64,000 nucleotides of DNA from Aspidapion aeneum. Its lineage: Eukaryota > Arthropoda > Insecta > Coleoptera > Brentidae. The DNA is taken from assembly GCA_963576565.1 (NCBI GenBank), contig OY755038.1, forward strand, positions 179,093,452 through 179,157,451, read 5' to 3'. The notes beneath the pieces are model-generated. The model made no database searches. It was given only the letters and a program-made list of their open reading frames with translations, and had not been told where the DNA came from. Positions 34,700 to 46,756 of the stretch are shown here, piece by piece. The translations under genes and the position numbers were made by a program. Each line of letters begins with the position of its first letter. Position 1 is the stretch's first letter.

Positions 34700-35520
34700 T
34701 TATCTACGAGTTTCAAACAAAAAAGTTTAATGTGGTGGGTCCTCAAGTTGTGAACGGTTAGCCCAGATTTTCCTAAGCTCTAAGTTCGACACTTACAGTA
34801 ACATATTTGTATTAAATGCAGTGTTGTATTGGCCGTCGGACTCGGTGTATTGTATTTTTGGTGTTTTTTACTGTGTGTTGAGTTTTATTTTTGTCAACAA
34901 GGAGTGCTATGTTTATGAAAATATTGTGAAAATTCAGCCCAGTTTGGTTTTGCGAGATGATTCCAGTGACGCAGCTATGTTGCCATCGCCGGGGATTCTG
35001 TAAATTCTAAGTTTTCAGGAATGACCGCCACGAATAGGGAAAATTTACAAGGGGCCGCGGTTGATTCCTTCTCTTTATATTTTTATTACTCTAAGACCTA
35101 TATGGTGTAACCGATCAAAATACCTCGATATCTGCTCAAGGCCATCATTAACCTTGTTCTGCAAACAAATGTGTTTATTTTCCAGAATAGTCTCCTTTTT
35201 TTACGGCAAGGGTGGCTGTTTATAAAAGGTGGCAACTTTTCGCCGACTCCGAGATTTATGAAAAGATGTTGTGTATAAAATTCAGACAAAATGCATCAGC
35301 CGGATTGAAAAATTATGTAAATTGTATTTTTCATCTTATATTCCGTTTTTGCGCTTTTGGCGCAGAGACGAACGAACACGCTTTGCTGCGAAATGCAGAC
35401 CTTTATGTGTGCATAATAGGTACCTGAATTTAATTAGAAAATTTTATATTAGTATTCATTTATTTATTTTTGTGTCCTAATCACACTTTATAGTTCAGGC
35501 CCTACGGGGTCCGATACTGC
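34700..35520. other. No supported gene
   Basis: A 60-codon frame (34821-35003, plus) has a hydrophobic middle and sits in a slightly GC-richer block, but no family is recognised. Frames at 35098-35480 overlap each other on both strands and look accidental. Confidence 0.35.
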
Positions 35521-35524
35521 GTTT

Positions 35525-36420
35525 ATTGATAGAAGCAACACACTTGGTATGGATAGACATAAGACTCGCCCGAACATTTTACGAAAGAGAACCACCCCCC
35601 AACCCTTGCAGGGGCTTGGTTCCCCCCTTAAACCTGCTTTTTGACGGTTTTTTGCTAATAACTCGAACTCGAACTTTTCTAAAAATCATTTTGCAAGCAG
35701 ATAAAATTTACTTTTTAACCATGTACCTTAGTAGCCTCTAAAGGCAGTGGTGCACGTTCCATAGGCTTACGAAAAAAAGGGAAAAATATTTAAAAAATGT
35801 TTTATTTTTTTATTTTTCTTGTAGCATTTTGTATCCTTAACACATTGTTTTTTTCAAAAAAGTATTTGTGTTTAATATTTAATAAGATAGACATAACCTT
35901 TTAAAGTCTCGCCTTGAAATAAAAATAAATGTTTTTGTAGAAATCCTCAAATCAAACAAAAAACATTTATTTTTGTAACTCAGTAAATAACACCCAAAGT
36001 GAGTAAAAAAATATTTTTAATTAGTATTAACTTAAAACTTCATTTTTCGAGTTGAATTTATTTAAATTGGGGGGAGGGGGCATCCCCCTCTCTCCCCCCT
36101 CAAAAGTGAGCTTTAACAGTATTTTTCTAATTATTTGCAAACTTTTAATGTGGCAAAAAACAACTAAGTAGCAATTATTGAGGCTGATGAAAAGTACTCT
36201 CTAACGATGTGCAACACGCCCCCCTTAAATCAGTGGCGCACCTTTTATAGGCATTTAGATAAATGAGAGGTGTGGAAAAAACAATATTTTTTTAAATTTT
36301 CTTGAATTTTATTGTCCTACATATCTGGTTTTAAAACTTATTTTTAAAGCTAAAGTATAAGACACAAATTTTAATAGAGAACTTGGTTTTTAAGATAATC
36401 GGGTAAAACCGGACGACGCT
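35525..36420. repeat. Dispersed repeat family, copy A
   Basis: ATAGAAGCAACACACTTGGT, AGACATAAGACTCGCC, GAACATTTTACGAAAG, then a C-rich block, TTTTTTGCTAATAACTCG, CAGTGGTGCACGTTCC and CAGTGGCGCACCTTTTATAG recur in order at 49020-50150 (copy B). Copy A is uninterrupted where copy B carries a 250-bp insertion. The CAGTGGYGCAC words look like hAT-type termini. Confidence 0.8.
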
Positions 36421-36469
36421 GAAAGAACAAGTAAAATTAAACAAAGAAAAATTATAAAAAGTTTGTCTC

Positions 36470-36535
36470 CGGCCGGGACCCGAACTCGCAATCTCTTGCT
36501 CTGTACGCAAACGCTCTTACATTAAGCCACCAAAA
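36470..36535 (-). repeat. tRNA-derived SINE head
   Basis: On the minus strand GGTGGCTTAATGTAAGAGCG is a good A box and GAGTTCGGGTCCCGG a good B box of an RNA polymerase III promoter, spaced as in a tRNA; TTGC-GTACAGA-GCAA resembles an anticodon arm. The T-stem and acceptor stem do not pair well, so it is a SINE head rather than a tRNA gene. Confidence 0.6.
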
Positions 36536-36897
36536 ACCATATATACATTTTTTAAAAACTTATGTGTGTGGTGTCTCAATACAGGAACGAGAAACTCTCA
36601 GGGTATTAACTTGACGAAGCCATTCAACTGACCTCTATAATTCTTCTTTCCCACTTGCAAAGCTCTCCCCTGCCCTTACTGACTCACACAATAATAAAAA
36701 AGGAATTTTATTTTCTATAAGAAAGTGTAAAATACATTTTTTTCCTAAAGAGCTTAGTTTCTGAGAAAATTTAATAAAACTTGTAAAAAAATTGGTTAAG
36801 TTACTTTACAAAATTAATTTAATTTACGGACGCCCCTAAATTGTTATAGACAAAAATTATCTTTTTTACAAGCTTTTATTTAGCTTCAGATGTTCTG

Positions 36898-39765
36898 TCT
36901 AATTATCTAACTATCTAACTATCTAACTATCTAACTATCTAACTATCTAACTATCTAACTATCTAACTATCTAACTATCTAACTATCTAACTATCTAACT
37001 ATCTAACTATCTAACTATCTAACTATCTAACTATCTAACTATCTAACTATCTAACTATCTAACTATCTAACTATCTAACTATCTAACTATCTAACTATCT
37101 AACTATCTAACTATCTAACTATCTAACTATCTAACTATCTAACTATCTAACTATCTAACTATCTAACTATCTAACTATCTAACTATCTAACTATCTAACT
37201 ATCTAACTATCTAACTATCTAACTATCTAACTATCTAACTATCTAACTATCTAACTATCTAACTATCTAACTATCTAACTATCTAACTATCTAACTATCT
37301 AACTATCTAACTATCTAACTATCTAACTATCTAACTATCTAACTATCTAACTATCTAACTATCTAACTATCTAACTATCTAACTATCTAACTATCTAACT
37401 ATCTAACTATCTAACTATCTAACTATCTAACTATCTAACTATCTAACTATCTAACTATCTAACTATCTAACTATCTAACTATCTAACTATCTAACTATCT
37501 AACTATCTAACTATCTAACTATCTAACTATCTAACTATCTAACTATCTAACTATCTAACTATCTAACTATCTAACTATCTAACTATCTAACTATCTAACT
37601 ATCTAACTATCTAACTATCTAACTATCTAACTATCTAACTATCTAACTATCTAACAATCTAACTATCTAACTATCTAACTATCTAACTATCTAACTATCT
37701 AACTATCTAACTATCTAACTATCTAACTATCTAACTATCTAACTATCTAACTATCTAACTATCTAACTATCTAACTATCTAACTATCTAACTATCTACCT
37801 ATCTACCTATCTACCTATCTACCTATCTAACTATCTAACTATCTAACTATCTAACTATCTAACTATCTAACTATCTAACTATCTAACTATCTAACTATCT
37901 AACTATCTAACTATCTAACTATCTAACTATCTAACTATCTAACTATCTAACTATCTAACTATCTAACTATCTAACTATCTAACTATCTAACTATCTAACT
38001 ATCTAACTATCTAACTATCTAACTATCTAACTATCTAACTATCTAACTATCTAACTATCTAACTATCTAACTATCTAACTATCTAACTATCTAACTATCT
38101 AACTATCTAACTATCTAACTATCTAACTATCTAACTATCTAACTATCTAACTATCTAACTATCTAACTATCTAACTATCTAACTATCTAACTATCTAACT
38201 ATATAACTATCTAACTATCTAACTATCTAACTATCTAACTATCTAACTATCTAACTATCTAACTATCTAACTATCTAACTATCTAACTATCTAACTATCT
38301 AACTATCTAACTATCTAACTATCTAACTATCTAACTATCTAACTATCTAACTATCTAACTATCTAACTATCTAACTATCTAACTATGTAACTATCTAACT
38401 ATCTAACTATCTAACTATCTAACTATCTAACTATCTAACTATCTAACTATCTAACTATCTAACTATCTAACTATCTAACTATCTAACTATCTAACTATCT
38501 AACTATCTAACTATCTAACTATCTAACTATCTAACTATCTAACTATCTAACTATCTAACTATGTAACTATCCAACTATCTAACTATCTAACTATCTAACT
38601 ATCTAACTATCTAACTATCTAACTATCTAACTATCTAACTATCTAACTATCTAACTATCTAACTATCTAACTATCTAACTATCTAACTATCTAACTATCT
38701 AACTATCTAACTATCTAACTATCTAACTATCTAACTATCTAACTATCTAACTATCTAACTATCTAACTATCTAACTATCTAACTATCTAACTATCTAACT
38801 ATCTAACTATCTAACTATCTAACTATCTAACTATCTAACTATCTAACTATCTAACTATCTAACTATCTAACTATCTAACTATCTAACTATCTAACTATCT
38901 AACTATATAGCTATCTAACTATCTAACTATCTAAATATCTAACTATCTAACTATCTAACTATCTAACTATCTAACTATCTAACTATCTAACTATCTAACT
39001 GTCTAACTATCTAACTATCTAACTATCTAACTATCTAACTATCTAACTATCTAACTATCTAACTATCTAAATATCTAACTATCTAACTATCTAACTATCT
39101 AACTATCTAACTATCTAACTATCTAACTATCTAACTGTCTAACTATCTAACTATCTAACTATCTAACTATCTAACTATCTAACTATCTAACTATCTAACT
39201 ATCTAACTATCTAACTATCTAACTATCTAACTATCTAACTATCTAACTATCTAACTATCTAACTATCTAACTATCTAACTATCTAACTATCTAACTATCT
39301 AACTATCTAACTATCTAACTATCTAACTATCTAACTATCTAACTATCTAACTATCTAACTATCTAACTATCTAACTATCTAACTATCTAACTATCTAACT
39401 ATCTAACTATCTAACTATCTAACTATCTAACTATCTAACTATCTAACTATCTAACTATCTAACTATCTAACTATCTAACTATCTAACTATCTAACTATCT
39501 AACTATCTAACTATCTAACTATCTAACTATCTAACTATCTAACTATCTAACTATCTAACTATCTAACTATCTAACTATCTAACTATCTAACTATCTAACT
39601 ATCTAACTATCTAACTATCTAACTATCTAACTATCTAACTATCTAACTATCTAACTATCTAACTATCTAACTATCTAACTATCTAACTATCTAACTATCT
39701 AACTATCTAACTATCTAACTATCTAACTAACTATCTAATTAACTATCTAACTAACTATCTATCAA
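36898..39765 (+). repeat. AACTATCT satellite, about 2.86 kb, roughly 357 units
   Basis: An almost perfect 8-bp tandem array, essentially without G on this strand. Rare variants include a consecutive block of ACCTATCT units at 37793-37828, and single changes at about 37654, 38203, 38387, 38563, 38908, 38935, 39001, 39069 and 39136. At the right end the period loosens into TAAC/TATC mixtures. Confidence 0.98.
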
Positions 39766-39777
39766 ATATTGTGAAGC

Positions 39778-40290
39778 GTTTTTGACACACTTCCCATTAT
39801 CCGATTTGGATGAAATTTGGTACACACATAGTGGTCCCACGACTATACAACATTAAGAAAAAATATCCTCCCACCCCTACCCCCACCCCTTCTATAAAAA
39901 AATGTGTTTTTGACACACTTCCCGTTATCCGATTTGGATAAAATTTGGTATACATATAGTGGTCCGATGACAATACAACATTGAGAAAAAAATCCTACCA
40001 CTCCTACCCCCACCCCCATCTATAGAAAAATGCGTTTTTGACACACTTCCCATTATCCGATTTGGATGAAATTTGGTATACATTCCGATGGCAATACAAC
40101 AATAATGAAAAATTGTCCTCACACCCTACCCCCCACCCCCTTCCATAAAAAATGCGTTTTTGACACACTTCACTTTAAATGACTTTTATAAAATTTGGTA
40201 TATGCATAAAGGTCCGATGGCAATACAGCCCAAACAAAAAATATATTTCTACCTCTACCCTCACCCTCTCTTTCCCCCAATAGAAAAATG
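39778..40290 (+). repeat. Four tandem 122-128-bp units
   Basis: Each unit starts GTTTTTGACACACTTCCC (39778, 39906, 40034, 40156), has ATCCGATTTGGATGAAATTT and GGTCCGATG-CAATACA, and ends in a C-rich CCTACCCCCACCCC stretch and AATAGAAAAATG. The sibling element at 56284 has only one partial unit, so the expansion occurred in this copy. Confidence 0.9.
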
Positions 40291-40899
40291 AGGTTCCAAA
40301 CAACTCACGATCAGCGATGTCATTATAATCTAGAATAAACTCTTCTGTTCTGTTATTGAACAAATATTTTCATTTAATAGAGTAGATAGCTGAGACTATA
40401 AGGTAGAAAATAAATTGGTAAAAATTTTTTTTTAAGTCACAAGCTTTTATAAAATGCACTAAAAGTTAAAAAATAATTTTCTAACATTCTAATATTATCA
40501 TAATAATAAAAGCGATGGCCGCAAATCAAAGCATAAGTTAATCTAAATTTGTGATCTAAACACTTAAAGAATATTCAACATAGCAGGTCATCAAAGATAT
40601 GTTTGATGTGTTGCAATGCTATGCCATTGCCATACCTATGTCAAAGAAATGCTGAGGTATCTTGGATCGGGCTGGGTGGGTTTGGTACCTCTGCATTTTT
40701 CTGCTAGATTGATTCTTGCAAATCATGATATTTAATTGATACGGATATCTTATCGTGCTAACATCATCAAAATTTCCATCAATCCGCCATCGCATTTATT
40801 ATTATGAAAATATTAGAATGAGAATTATTTTTTAATTTTTAGTGCATTTTATAAAAGCTTGTGACTTAAAAAAAATTTTTTACCAATTTATTTGTTATA

Positions 40900-41327
40900 G
40901 AGAATGGTTTTAAGGAAAATCGGGTAAAGCATGTTTTATTTTTTAATTTGTTACATTAACTCAATAAACGGACGCCACTGGAGAGTTTCTCGTTAGTTGT
41001 ACCCCACTGAGTTATATATTGTTAAAAAGAAAAATATTGTCTCCAATAAAGGTAATTATATATTTTCCCCTAAGAAGTTTAGTTAAAAAATTTGAAAAAA
41101 AACCTAAAAATTTTAGGCTTTGGTGGTCTGGGGGGTTTTTGGGGATTTTTGCATCTAAAATTTAAAAAACTAATATTACTTTATTTTATTTTTAGAGTTT
41201 ACACATTTGTGATGCATTTATGTGTCATTGTAGCTTTAGGGCTTCAATTTAAATTTTAAGAAATTCGATCACTACTATTAGAGGAGAAAGCCAAAAAAAT
41301 CAGACCAAAATTTTGCATACTCAAGTA
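40900..41327. other. AT-rich spacer before the hAT shell
   Basis: No gene seen. GGACGCCACTG at 40971 resembles a hAT-type terminus. Sequence just right of the preceding element (TTTTAAGGAAAATCGGGTAAAGC) matches 36385-36410, showing that the element sits inside a duplicated host repeat. Confidence 0.4.
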
Positions 41328-42152
41328 CAGTGGCGGTTATTCAATAAGGGCTGCGGGGCTGCAGCACCGGATAATTTTGAGTACAGTAATATATTTTTTA
41401 GTACAGAAATTCTTGGTCCTTTTTTTTCTCACTAATTAGGAAGGCACATGCCTACAAAATTTGTATAATTGGTACGAGGGGCAAGCCTGTTGCTATTGGG
41501 GCTCTTGTCTTGTTCTGGTGGGCGTCGTGCTTCGCTCTTCTCGGGTTTGCGCTGTGTAGATGCGCCGTGGATTTTGTCGGGTCTATTAACCAAACTCGTC
41601 CGAATAAAGGACGGATAAATACAGATTGTACCACATATTAAAAAGGATAGAACTATTCAACTGACGTCTCAGCTATGCAAAATTTTAGAAAATCGGGGTA
41701 GTCACACGTTTGTATTATGAACAAGTGGCAACTGCAAATTTGTACCTAGTTGAGGGTTGACATAATTTACGGCATTACGGTACTTTAATGAATACATATT
41801 TATTTTAGTGTTTGCCAGAGCAAAGGGATTTGTAATAATTGGTTTTATAAGACAACTTAACAACTTTTAACGTACCACGTGCAAATTTTTCTTTTGAATT
41901 TAAAGTAATTTTATTAAGGTAAAAAGCGAGACATAAATAGCTGTGACTTCGGATTTGTGTTGTGCAATATTGGTGGAGAAAGCATTGTTAAGGGTACGTC
42001 AACAACTGTTATAATTAACGAGCAATTAATTAATTTGTTTACCCGTAACCCTAAAATTGTTGCCACAAATAAGGTCTATATTTGCTTGTGCGAAATCTCA
42101 CACATTGATCGACCGGGTCGACGTAGTCGTATGATTAATACGAATATTTATA

Positions 42153-42840
42153 ATGACGGACAAACCTAAAACTATAGAAGAACTGTACTCCTAAGTTGAT
42201 GGCAGCCAATGAGCAACAAACAGAGCATTTAACGCAAAAAATTGATGAATCTGCTGATCGTCTTGAGTCTCAATTTAGTGGATTTCAAGAGGATATTCGC
42301 AACCTGCAGCAAGTCACTCTTGAACACGACAGAAAAATCAGGCGCAATAACATCTTGATCTTGGGGTCGAAAATTGATAAAAACCTCCCTAAAGAGACGG
42401 TTAAACTATTAAACACGCATCTTGAAATATCTTTTACTTTAAAGGACTTCAATAACATTTTTAAACTTGGGAAGAGCGCTGAAGCCCCTATCTGTGCTGA
42501 ATTCTTATCATATCTGAAAAAAGCTGAAGCATACAGCAACGTGAGCAATCTAAAAGACACAGGAATCTCTATTTCGCACGACCTTAACGCGGAGGATAGA
42601 ACAAACAATATACTTCTGGTAAAGCATTACAAAGACTGTAGATCCAAGAATATAGCTTGCAAAATCAAAGGTTTCGACAAACTGCAAGTTGGTGAAACTC
42701 TATATTCAATTGAAGACTTGAAAAGTCATAAACTGCCGTTATTCGAATCCCAAGAATCAGTGGAATCTACGGGTAGCACAAATAAAACTCTGAAAAAAGC
42801 AAACTGGTGGGCGTGGCTAGTCAAGCAGCCAAGAACTTAG
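42153..42840 (+). pseudogene. CR1-like LINE ORF1 protein (one frameshift)
   Basis: The ATG at 42153 gives MTDKPKTIEELYS and then a stop; one base less near 42190 would join it to the 214-codon frame containing LMAANEQQTEHLTQKIDE. I therefore take 42153 as the original start. The protein has a heptad-rich N-terminus (about residues 20-60, coiled coil likely), then RRNNILILGSKI, an RRM-like start seen in LINE ORF1 proteins, and a C-terminal HYKDCRSKNIACKIKGFDKL block. Such proteins bind LINE RNA as a chaperone in the RNP. It lies 200 bp before ORF2 in the same orientation. Confidence 0.7.
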
Positions 42841-43043
42841 CAAGCAGAACCAGAGGAAAATAGTTTAATTTTTTTTTCTCATGCATTATCTACTACTTAG
42901 CCTGTTATTAAATTATAAATATTAATTTTCCAATATTAAATAATTAGTTGTCTGTTTAGGTATAGCTACTATAGTTTTTCCCTTATTAATTTTTCTTTTT
43001 AATCCTTTCTGATTTTTCTTATTAGTAAAATAAAAAAGTCAAT

Positions 43044-45766
43044 ATGAATTTCACATTATGTCATATCAATACCAGATCCATTTTATTTAATTTTCTTGAA
43101 TTTAAGAACGCAGTGCAAAATTTTGATATAATAACGTTATCCGAAACCTGGCTGAATAACGATATTGAAAATGAAATTTTACAATTGGTTGGCTACCGAC
43201 TATATCGACACGATCGAGCCGTACGCAGAGGTGGTGGGGTCGCTGCATACGTTAAAAATACAATCGAAGTGAGCATCTTAGGTGACATTGACTTTGAAAA
43301 TTCAGAACAACTTTGGCTCGCGCTAAAAATTAAAAAGCAGACTGCAGCGATCGGCATTTTGTACAAACCACCGGATTTTCCACCGGCCGAGTTTATGCTA
43401 AATTTAGAAAACTCTCTGAGCATTGTCGCGCCGAGATACGATCACTTTATTGATACAGGGGATCTTAATATTGATATGCTCGATATAGGATCAGTTTCTT
43501 TTAACTCCTTATGCGATATCTTTGATGCTTGGGATCTAACACAGTGTATACAAGAACCTACTAGGTACAGTAAAAACAAAGCCAAATTACTTGATATAAT
43601 AGCGCACACAAACAACTTTAAACCCTCTGAAGTTAAGGTCTGCCCCCCTAATAATTTTACAGATCACTGTCTTGTTTCTTGTAGACTAGGATACAAAAAA
43701 GAAAAACCTCAGCCAATGTTTTACACATTTCGTGACTTTGAAAGCATTAATTTTAATGAAATATTTATTTCAAATAACATTAACAGAAAAGTTGAAATTT
43801 TAAATAACGCTTTATTGAAAACTTTTGATTATATTGCACCCTTAAAAACAATTAAAATAACAAAAAAATCCTCTCCGTGGTTAACTGATCAGATAAAACA
43901 AAAGATGACTAGAAGGGATAGGTCGTTTACTAAGTACAAAAAAACCAGGTCAGCTGAAGCATGGGAAAACTATAAAAACCTAAAAAATCAAACCAATTAC
44001 GAAATTAAACGTCAACAAAAAGCGTTTATGGAACAAAAAATTAACTCTACAGAAAAAAATAAAGTGTGGAAGGTTCTACAAAATTATGGCATACACTCAA
44101 AACAAACAAACACTCTTCCAGCGCAATTAAACAATCCTAACCAAATTAATAATTTATTTGCGAGTAATTTTAGCAACGCGGAACCGCCGAATATTGATCT
44201 ATTAAACTTTTATATGCGGAATAAAATATCGGATAGTATTCCTGTGCTTAATTTTCAAACAATCACACCAATTAAAATACATAAATCTCTCTTAAAAATT
44301 AAATCAAATGCAGTGGGTCCAGATGGAATAAGCATTAAAATGTTGCTTTTATGCTACCCTTATATTTTGCATATTTTAGAACACATTTTTAATTGGATTA
44401 TTATACATAATTGTCTTCCTGATATATGGAAGCAAGCAATTGTTTTACCACTGCCAAAAATAAATACCCCGACGCAACTCAAGGATCTTCGACCTATTAG
44501 CATGTTGTGTACTCTATCAAAGGCTTTTGAAAAAGTTTTGGAACGCCAGGTGAGGCTATTATTAGACACTCATGAGATTTTACCTATAAACCAGTCTGGT
44601 TTTCGCCCAAACTACAGTTGTACCACAGCGCTGACCAATGTTACAGACGAGATATTAAGGGCCACTGATAAAAATATGCTGTCGGTACTGGTGTTGCTTG
44701 ATTACTCTAAAGCCTTTGACAGAATCAATCACAAACTTCTCATCGCCTTACTTCACTATTTATGTTTTGGCAATTTATTAGCAAATCTAATTACTAACTA
44801 CTTAAGCAACCGGACTCAACGCGTTAAGACTAGCGCGGGAATCTCAACACAGGTATCCGTGCTCTCCGGAGTACCACAAGGGTCAGTTCTGGGGCCTTTG
44901 ATATTCACCCTATATACGTCACAACTTTTTAAATGTTTAAAATTCATTACAGCTCACTTTTACTGTGATGATACACAGGGTCTGTATTCCTTTTTAGAAA
45001 AAGACACAGAAATAGCGTGTCAAAAAATTAATGAAGACCTTAGCAGGCTAGTCCAGGTGTCAAATGATTTGTGTTTATCAATCAATAGATCAAAATCTAA
45101 TGTAATACTTTTTGGCCGGAAAATATAACAAAATCGTCAACGTCATAATATTAAGATAGAAATAAATAACGAAAAAATTTATCTCACAAATTCCGCACGA
45201 AATCTGGGCTTGGCTATTGACTCTGGTCTTAAATTTTCAGAACATATCTCCAAAACCATTCGTAAAGCTTACTGTAATCTAAAATTATTGCATTCTAAAA
45301 GACACTGGTTAAATCAGAAGTGTAAACTAGCCTTGTGTGATTCGCTAGTCTTATCGCATTTTAGTTATGCTGATTCAGTATATGGTCCAATTATCCGAAA
45401 AGTTGACAACAAATTCAATTAATTCAAAATGCGTGTATCCGGTTAATCCTTGGTTTGAGAAGGCGAGATCACATCACAGGACCCTTAAAACAAATTGGCT
45501 GGCTCTCCATGGATAAAAGACGCCGTACTCATGCTCTTCTTTCATATCACAAAATATTGAACACAAAAATGCCTCCCTACCTTTTTAACAAAATCAAGTT
45601 TCGTTCTCAGCTTCATAACCGAACACTTAGAAAAAAAAACATGATTTCTGTGCCTGGTCATAGAACTAATGCATTCAAAGGCTCATTTACATATCAGATT
45701 TCATATGCCTATAACCGAGTTCCCGATAGTCTCAAAAAGCTAAAAAATAATAATTTTAAATTATAA
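43044..45766 (+). pseudogene. CR1-like LINE ORF2: endonuclease plus reverse transcriptase
   Basis: Residues 1-230 are an APE-type endonuclease (HINTRSIL, LSETWLN, RRGGGVAAYV, GDLNIDML, TDHCLVSC). Residues about 400-690 are reverse transcriptase: PDGISIKML, LRPISMLCTLSKAFEKVL, QSGFRPNYSCTTAL, LLDYSKAFDRINH, SGVPQGSVLGPLIF and YCDDTQ. The last motif is usually F/YADD; both aspartates are kept. The frame is broken by a TAA at 45126-45128, continues in the same frame to about 45420 (NLGLAIDSGLKFSEHI), then shifts frame into IQNACIRLILGLRRRDHITG and ends at 45766 after SLKKLKNNNFKL. With one stop and one frameshift it is a young, barely decayed copy. It would nick DNA and prime reverse transcription at the target. 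Confidence 0.9.
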
Positions 45767-46185
45767 GTAAAAAAGCTTTTACTACATGATTCCCTGTAAA
45801 ATTTCAATACCGTTCTTACATCAATTAATGCACTGTTTGATAATCCTGATGCATTCTTATATTAACTAGTCTATTTTTATAGAATCATAAATAAGTCATT
45901 TTTAAAAAAAATGTGTTTGTTATTGCAACAATAAAGTTGAAATGCAATACATTTTTTTTAGGGTAATAGTAATATGTACTTAGGTATAGTTTACCAACTA
46001 ATTTAGATTTAAAAAAGAAAGTTATATTTATTTCAAGGTTGAGTGGAAGAGCGCAGTTTTCTGCTTTGCGGTAAATGCGAACCCTGCCTTTTGTCAACAC
46101 TCTTTTTTAGGATAATAGATTAGAATATTATATTGTTATTTTTCTTTGTTGTTGACAATAAAAGCATTATTATTATTATTATTAA
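45767..46185 (+). other. LINE 3' untranslated region and ATT-repeat tail
   Basis: AT-rich untranslated sequence ending GACAATAAAAGC followed by five to six ATT repeats (about 46153-46185). CR1-group LINEs end in short microsatellites rather than poly(A), which supports the family call. Confidence 0.7.
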
Positions 46186-46332
46186 GTGCGGTGTGTGGTA
46201 CAAAAAACTTTAATAAAACATGGAAACTACCGATATTATAACCATTACTTTCCGGGATTTTAAAAGTTTACCTTTTTTTAACGAAAAGTTTACCCTTTTT
46301 TTTAACGAAAAGTTAAAAATCAAACAAAAAGG

Positions 46333-46470
46333 TTGTCCTTTAGGGCCTATCCTTAAATTACGTAACGCTCAAGGGGGGAGGGGGTTTGGCTTTGCGTTAC
46401 ACTCAATGGTTGTTTAATGTGTTTTTTCTTGAAAATGCGTTACGAGGGGGGAGGGGGTTAAAAATCCAGA
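46333..46470. repeat. Dispersed MITE-like repeat, copy 2
   Basis: Partner of 33337-33490: GGGCCTATCCTTAAATTACG, AACGCTCAAGGGGGGAGG, TTTGGCTTTGCGTTACACTC, AAAATGCGTTACGAGGGG, GGGTTAAAAATCC. It lies inside the right part of the hAT shell. Confidence 0.7.
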
Positions 46471-46756
46471 GTTTATTAAAATCCAGATTTAGAATAATGT
46501 ATGAGGAAAAAAAGTCGCGGTAAAAACTATACAAGAAAATTCTCTCGTGATGTTTATAAGCGTTTTAAATGGGATTTGTGGGTGCAGTGTAAAAAACAAA
46601 TTATTTGGTTTTCCTTGTTTGATATTTGGTGGTGACTCAAAGTGGGCTATTTCCGATGTTGATTTGAACCGTTTACTGGATTTTTTAAAAATTGTCTTGT
46701 TCCCCACTTTGCAGAACCGCTACTTTTAAACCTTACGCGCCGCCACTGCTTAAGTA

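Larger units (their letters stand above)
36868..40893 (+). mobile_element. About 4-kb element with ACAAGCTTTTAT termini, swollen by satellite
   Basis: It starts ACAAGCTTTTATTTAGCTTC and ends TTTATAAAAGCTTGTGACTT plus a T-rich tail. A short sibling at 56284-56727 has the same start, the same post-array sequence (ATCAAATNTTGTGAAGCG), the same middle (GCCATTGCCATACCTATGTC) and the same end, but only a few array units. This copy adds the AACTATCT array, four 122-128-bp tandem units and an internal inverted copy of its own 3' end (40411-40525 versus 40785-40890). No transposase; it must be non-autonomous. Confidence 0.75.
41328..46748 (+). mobile_element. hAT shell containing a nested LINE
   Basis: The left terminus CAGTGGCGGTTATTC (41328) and the right terminus GCGCCGCCACTG (ending 46748) are inverted at CAGTGGCGG. 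They are flanked by CTCAAGTA (41320-41327) and CTTAAGTA (46749-46756), an 8-bp duplication with one transition. The interior is almost wholly the CR1-like LINE plus a MITE at 46333; no hAT transposase remains. The pairing of these particular termini rests on the duplication and the CAGTGGCGG match. Confidence 0.65.

Noticed and set aside
36470..36535. Functional tRNA gene
   Set aside because: A and B boxes are present but the T-stem and acceptor stem do not pair; it lies in repeat DNA, so a SINE head is more likely.
36898..39765. Telomere or centromere repeat
   Set aside because: AACTATCT is not a known insect telomere word and the array is bounded inside a transposon with a short-array sibling elsewhere.
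42285..42608. 107-codon minus frame over LINE ORF1
   Set aside because: Antisense shadow of ORF1; no motif of its own.
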